A stretch of 9,051 bases of DNA from Anaerolineaceae bacterium. GTDB lineage: Bacteria; Chloroflexota; Anaerolineae; Anaerolineales; Anaerolineaceae. Positions 6,997 to 9,051 of the stretch are shown piece by piece. The stretch lies in NCBI GenBank assembly GCA_011620445.1, contig WOZB01000171.1:1-9051 (forward strand), given 5' to 3'. Each line of letters opens with the position of its first letter. The first letter of the stretch is position 1. The notes under the pieces are model-generated. The model was not told the DNA's origin. It ran no database searches and saw only the letters and a program-made list of their open reading frames with translations. The position numbers and the translations under genes are program-made.

Positions 6997-8010
6997 TTAA
7001 GAATTCAACCAGGAATTATCGCCAACATTAAATTTACCGCTAACCCCATTGATAACCACGTCGTAACCCAGCAGTGAACCTTCGAGGTGGGCGTCTGTCA
7101 CGTGCGCGCCAGGACTGACGATCGAATCCCGGATAATACTGCCCTGCACCACTACGCCCGCTCCTATGGAAGCATGCGGACCAATTACCGATGCGCTCAC
7201 CCGAGCCTCAGGATGAATAAAAACGGGTGGAATGATAACAATATCATACGGGAGAGCGCTATTTTCCGAATTTGCGCGGCCATGTTCGAGCAGATAGCGG
7301 TTGGTATCCAGCAAAGCCTCTGATGTGCCTGCATCCAGCCAGACTTTAACCATTTCGGTGCGCATAAGGGCAATATGTTCAAGGTAGAGATTGATGGCAT
7401 CTGCCAGGAAGTACTCGCCTTTAAGCTGGATTTTGCGCTCAACCTGTTCTTCAATAGCTTTAAGTAAAATTTCAGACTCTTTAAAGTAGTAGCATCCCAC
7501 CACGACAAGATTGTTGTTTAGATCGGAGGGTTTTTCAATCAGGCGGATCACTTTGCCTTTGGAATCGACTTCGGCTACGCCAAAGCGGCGTGGGTCTGGA
7601 ACCGCTTTCACCCAGGCCACAGCATCCGCCTTCTCATTTTCAAGGCAGGCAAATGAGTTCTCAATAAGCGTGTCTGAGAAAATCATCAGGATGGGACCAT
7701 GCAGAAATTCGCGGGCACTCCAAAGCGCGTCGGATTGACCCTTCATTTCTGACTGGGTGACGTAGTGCACCACCTGCCTGGGATGGGTCTTTGTCATATG
7801 ATCCTTAATCAATTCTTCCTGATTGGGGGAGAGGATAAAGACAAATTCAACTGTTTCCCGATTGGGTACAGTTTGAAACATGCTCAACATATGGTCGAGG
7901 ACGGTGGCGCCAGCCATGGAAATCAGGGGCTTGGGGCGGCTCCAGGTAAGCGGCCGCAAACGGCTGCCCAGGCCGGCCATGGGAATAACAATGCGCAAAC
8001 GTTCCGTCAT
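6997..8010 (-). CDS. Sugar-1-phosphate nucleotidyltransferase with left-handed beta-helix tail
   Basis: Predicted NTP:sugar-1-phosphate nucleotidyltransferase of 337 residues, RmlA/GalU-like, making a nucleotide sugar for cell-surface glycans. The Rossmann-like catalytic domain has the signature GLGSRLRPLT (13-22) with K27, GQSDAL (91-96), a metal-binding D113 in FSDT, EKP (159-161), GEYFLADAI (198-206) and LDAGT (225-229). From about residue 260 there are isoleucine/valine-rich hexapeptide-like repeats, such as IGPHASIGAGVVVQGSII, that suggest a left-handed beta-helix as in the long RmlA and archaeal GlmU-like enzymes. It is far shorter than bacterial GlmU, so an acetyltransferase activity is not implied. 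Base (dTTP, UTP) and sugar cannot be read from sequence. It is followed by the aminotransferase, probably in the same operon. A ribosome binding site GAGGA supports the ATG. Confidence 0.9.
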   Translation of the reverse strand: MTERLRIVIPMAGLGSRLRPLTWSRPKPLISMAGATVLDHMLSMFQTVPNRETVEFVFILSPNQEELIKDHMTKTHPRQVVHYVTQSEMKGQSDALWSAREFLHGPILMIFSDTLIENSFACLENEKADAVAWVKAVPDPRRFGVAEVDSKGKVIRLIEKPSDLNNNLVVVGCYYFKESEILLKAIEEQVERKIQLKGEYFLADAINLYLEHIALMRTEMVKVWLDAGTSEALLDTNRYLLEHGRANSENSALPYDIVIIPPVFIHPEARVSASVIGPHASIGAGVVVQGSIIRDSIVSPGAHVTDAHLEGSLLGYDVVINGVSGKFNVGDNSWLNS

Positions 8011-8014
8011 CTTT

Positions 8015-8019
8015 TCCTC
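8015..8019 (-). promoter_or_regulatory. Ribosome binding site of the nucleotidyltransferase gene
   Basis: GAGGA on the minus strand ends 4 bases before the ATG at 8010. It supports the chosen start. Confidence 0.75.
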
Positions 8020-8046
8020 ACTACTTTTCGATCATTGATTGCTCAT

Positions 8047-8052
8047 ATTATA
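8047..8052 (-). promoter_or_regulatory. Possible -10 box for the nucleotidyltransferase operon
   Basis: A perfect TATAAT on the minus strand sits in the 66-base gap between the lipoprotein stop and the nucleotidyltransferase start, and would give a leader of about 30 bases that includes the ribosome binding site. No good -35 box is found 16-18 bases upstream and no terminator precedes it, so read-through from the lipoprotein gene is also possible. Confidence 0.45.
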
Positions 8053-8076
8053 ATGCGTGGCCTCTCACAAGAAGGT

Positions 8077-8844
8077 TCAGGGCTCAAAAATACCCAATTG
8101 AGAGAAGCTGAAGGCACTTAATCCTTCGCCGGCGGTACTCAAAGCCAGACTAAAGCCACCGCCCTGGTTGGGTTTGGCGCTGAATCCGTATTGGAACTGC
8201 CCATTGGCAAAAATATCCACACGGTCAGCAATAGCCCAAATTCCAATCAGGTTGTTGGTCGGAGGTAACGGAGCCAGTTTGCGAACGCCAGTCCAGTCAA
8301 GCAGAAGCTTCGAACCGCTTTCCTGCAGATTCCGAAGGCGCATCTGACCCTGACAATTGAAATCAAGCACATAGGTGCCCAGGTTGCTGCCTTTCCAGAA
8401 TGATAGGCTGTAATAGTCGTCTGGAGCGCAGGTGGAGAGCTCCACGTTGATCTGCAGAAAAAATTGGGCAGGCAGGATCAACTTGCTGTTAGCTTCAAAA
8501 TTCAACTTTTGATTATCCGCCGCCATACTCAAGATGCCATCCTGAAGGAACATGCGGCCGCCCGTTGGGGCAAGCACATACCATTGGTCAGCGCGCAAAG
8601 GCTCTTCTATCAGAGCTTTTCCGGGTGCAGGGGGAGAACTTTCCATGGCCAGCGAATTTTGGCTTTCAGTGGTCATCGGTATTGGTGAAAATTCTGGGGT
8701 GGCAGTAGGCTGAAACCAATCCCGTGTCGCGGTAGGGGATTCGATTGGAATCGTGGGGGTGGGTAGGCTTGCTTGAATGTTGGATTGTTGACAGGCAGCC
8801 AAAATTAAAGATAGGGAAAAGAAACACAACCGCCAAATTTTCAT
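8077..8844 (-). CDS. Predicted lipoprotein with Pro/Thr-rich linker and beta-rich C-terminal domain
   Basis: A 255-residue predicted exported lipoprotein of unknown function. A short positively charged start and hydrophobic core end in the lipobox L-A-A-C, with lipidated Cys18. A linker of about 60 residues rich in Pro, Thr and Ser (20-78) follows, probably a spacer off the membrane. The remainder (about 80-255) is beta-rich with alternating hydrophobics and features such as DYYSLSFWKG and VDIFANGQFQYGFS, reminiscent of LamG/concanavalin-like or DUF1080-type jelly rolls; this is a shape-based guess. An ATG at 8844 is chosen because it begins the signal peptide; the same frame stays open to 9003 without sensible sequence and would overlap the divergent gene. 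No Shine-Dalgarno site precedes the ATG. It is divergent from another lipoprotein gene 92 bases away and lies upstream of the nucleotidyltransferase gene in the same direction. Confidence 0.82.
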   Translation of the reverse strand: MKIWRLCFFSLSLILAACQQSNIQASLPTPTIPIESPTATRDWFQPTATPEFSPIPMTTESQNSLAMESSPPAPGKALIEEPLRADQWYVLAPTGGRMFLQDGILSMAADNQKLNFEANSKLILPAQFFLQINVELSTCAPDDYYSLSFWKGSNLGTYVLDFNCQGQMRLRNLQESGSKLLLDWTGVRKLAPLPPTNNLIGIWAIADRVDIFANGQFQYGFSAKPNQGGGFSLALSTAGEGLSAFSFSQLGIFEP

Positions 8845-8851
8845 ATTTAGA

Positions 8852-8857
8852 ATATTA
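8852..8857 (-). promoter_or_regulatory. Putative -10 box for leaderless transcription of the leftward lipoprotein gene
   Basis: TAATAT on the minus strand lies 7 bases before the ATG at 8844. There is no Shine-Dalgarno sequence between or upstream, and the region is AT-rich. No recognisable -35 box is present. The arrangement would place the transcript start at or one base before the start codon. Confidence 0.4.
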
Positions 8858-8921
8858 CTTGAATTCTGTAAAACTAAGCCATAAGGCGGCCTGAACGGCA
8901 TAAAATGCGCAATGGCAGGGC

Positions 8922-8930
8922 TGGTATAAT
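8922..8930 (+). promoter_or_regulatory. Extended -10 promoter for leaderless transcription of the rightward lipoprotein gene
   Basis: TGGTATAAT has a perfect -10 hexamer (8925-8930) with the TG of an extended -10, which can work without a -35 box; none is visible upstream. Exactly six bases (GCCGGC) separate it from the ATG at 8937, so the expected start of transcription is the A of the start codon. No ribosome binding site is present. Confidence 0.65.
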
Positions 8931-8938
8931 GCCGGCAT
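8929..8938. repeat. 10-bp palindrome across the lipoprotein transcription/translation start
   Basis: ATGCCGGCAT is a perfect palindrome that begins in the last two bases of the -10 hexamer and ends in the start codon. It could be an operator site, but a palindrome this short is often chance. Confidence 0.3.
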
Positions 8939-9051
8939 GCTAAAAAGAGCCCTGTGTGCTCTCCTTTTGACTGCACTTTTGGCAGCCTGTGCTCCCAACC
9001 CAACTCAGTTGCTTCTGCCTTCGGCTACCCTTTTGCCGCCAAGCCAAACCC
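8937..9051 (+). CDS. N-terminal part of a predicted lipoprotein, cut by the window edge
   Basis: A reading frame of 38 codons is open to the right edge. It begins MLKRALCALLLTALLAAC, a classic lipoprotein signal: two basic residues, a leucine/alanine-rich core and the lipobox L-A-A-C with Cys18. After the cysteine comes Pro/Thr/Ser/Leu-rich sequence (APNPTQLL..PSATLLPPSQT), like the linker of the leftward lipoprotein. The function of the mature part is unknown because it lies outside the window. A perfect -10 box six bases before the ATG, with no ribosome binding site, supports the start and a leaderless mRNA. It is divergent from the other lipoprotein gene. Confidence 0.8.
   Translation, partial: MLKRALCALLLTALLAACAPNPTQLLLPSATLLPPSQT

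Noticed and set aside
8845..9003. N-terminal extension of the leftward lipoprotein frame up to 9003
   Set aside because: The signal peptide begins at the ATG at 8844. The extension would bury it internally, overlap the divergent lipoprotein gene and its promoter, and has no protein-like features.

Overview
The window carries seven complete protein-coding genes and one gene cut off by the right edge. It has no rRNA, tRNA, CRISPR array or insertion sequence that I can see. Base composition is near balanced. The set of genes (hexameric-type glutamate dehydrogenase, tandem-CDGSH iron-sulfur protein, YyaL-type thioredoxin protein, an RmlA-like nucleotidyltransferase with a left-handed beta-helix tail, a PatA-like aminotransferase, and lipoproteins with Pro/Thr-rich linkers) fits a free-living bacterium. 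The style resembles Anaerolineae-type Chloroflexota. That assignment is recalled resemblance, not a computed result.

Left part (1-2488): an edge region without a supportable gene leads into a strong intrinsic terminator (179-205) that closes a leftward glutamate dehydrogenase gene. Its promoter lies in a 238-base divergent gap shared with a rightward gene for a two-CDGSH-domain iron-sulfur protein. That second gene appears to be transcribed leaderless.

Middle (2578-5711): a tight leftward operon of three genes starts from a near-consensus promoter whose -35 box sits inside a perfect inverted repeat. The order is GNAT acetyltransferase, a small helical protein resembling the Imm5-like 'putative immunity protein' family, then a 679-residue DUF255/YyaL thioredoxin-domain protein. 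Junctions are 6 bases apart and 14 bases overlapping, so co-translation is likely.

Right part (5753-9051): a second leftward operon encodes a sugar-1-phosphate nucleotidyltransferase followed 21 bases later by a PLP aminotransferase, and ends in a long hairpin. Upstream of it is a leftward lipoprotein gene. Facing that gene across 92 bases is the start of a second, rightward lipoprotein gene that runs off the window. Both lipoproteins have a LAAC lipobox with the cysteine at residue 18.

The most notable pattern is two modes of translation start side by side. The housekeeping genes carry Shine-Dalgarno sites. The CDGSH gene and both lipoprotein genes lack one and instead have a -10-like box 6-7 bases before the ATG, the layout of leaderless mRNAs. 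I found no convincing new multi-gene system such as a defence island. The best leads are this start architecture, the palindromic putative operator of the three-gene operon, and the pairing of an immunity-like protein with a DUF255 protein without any toxin gene.
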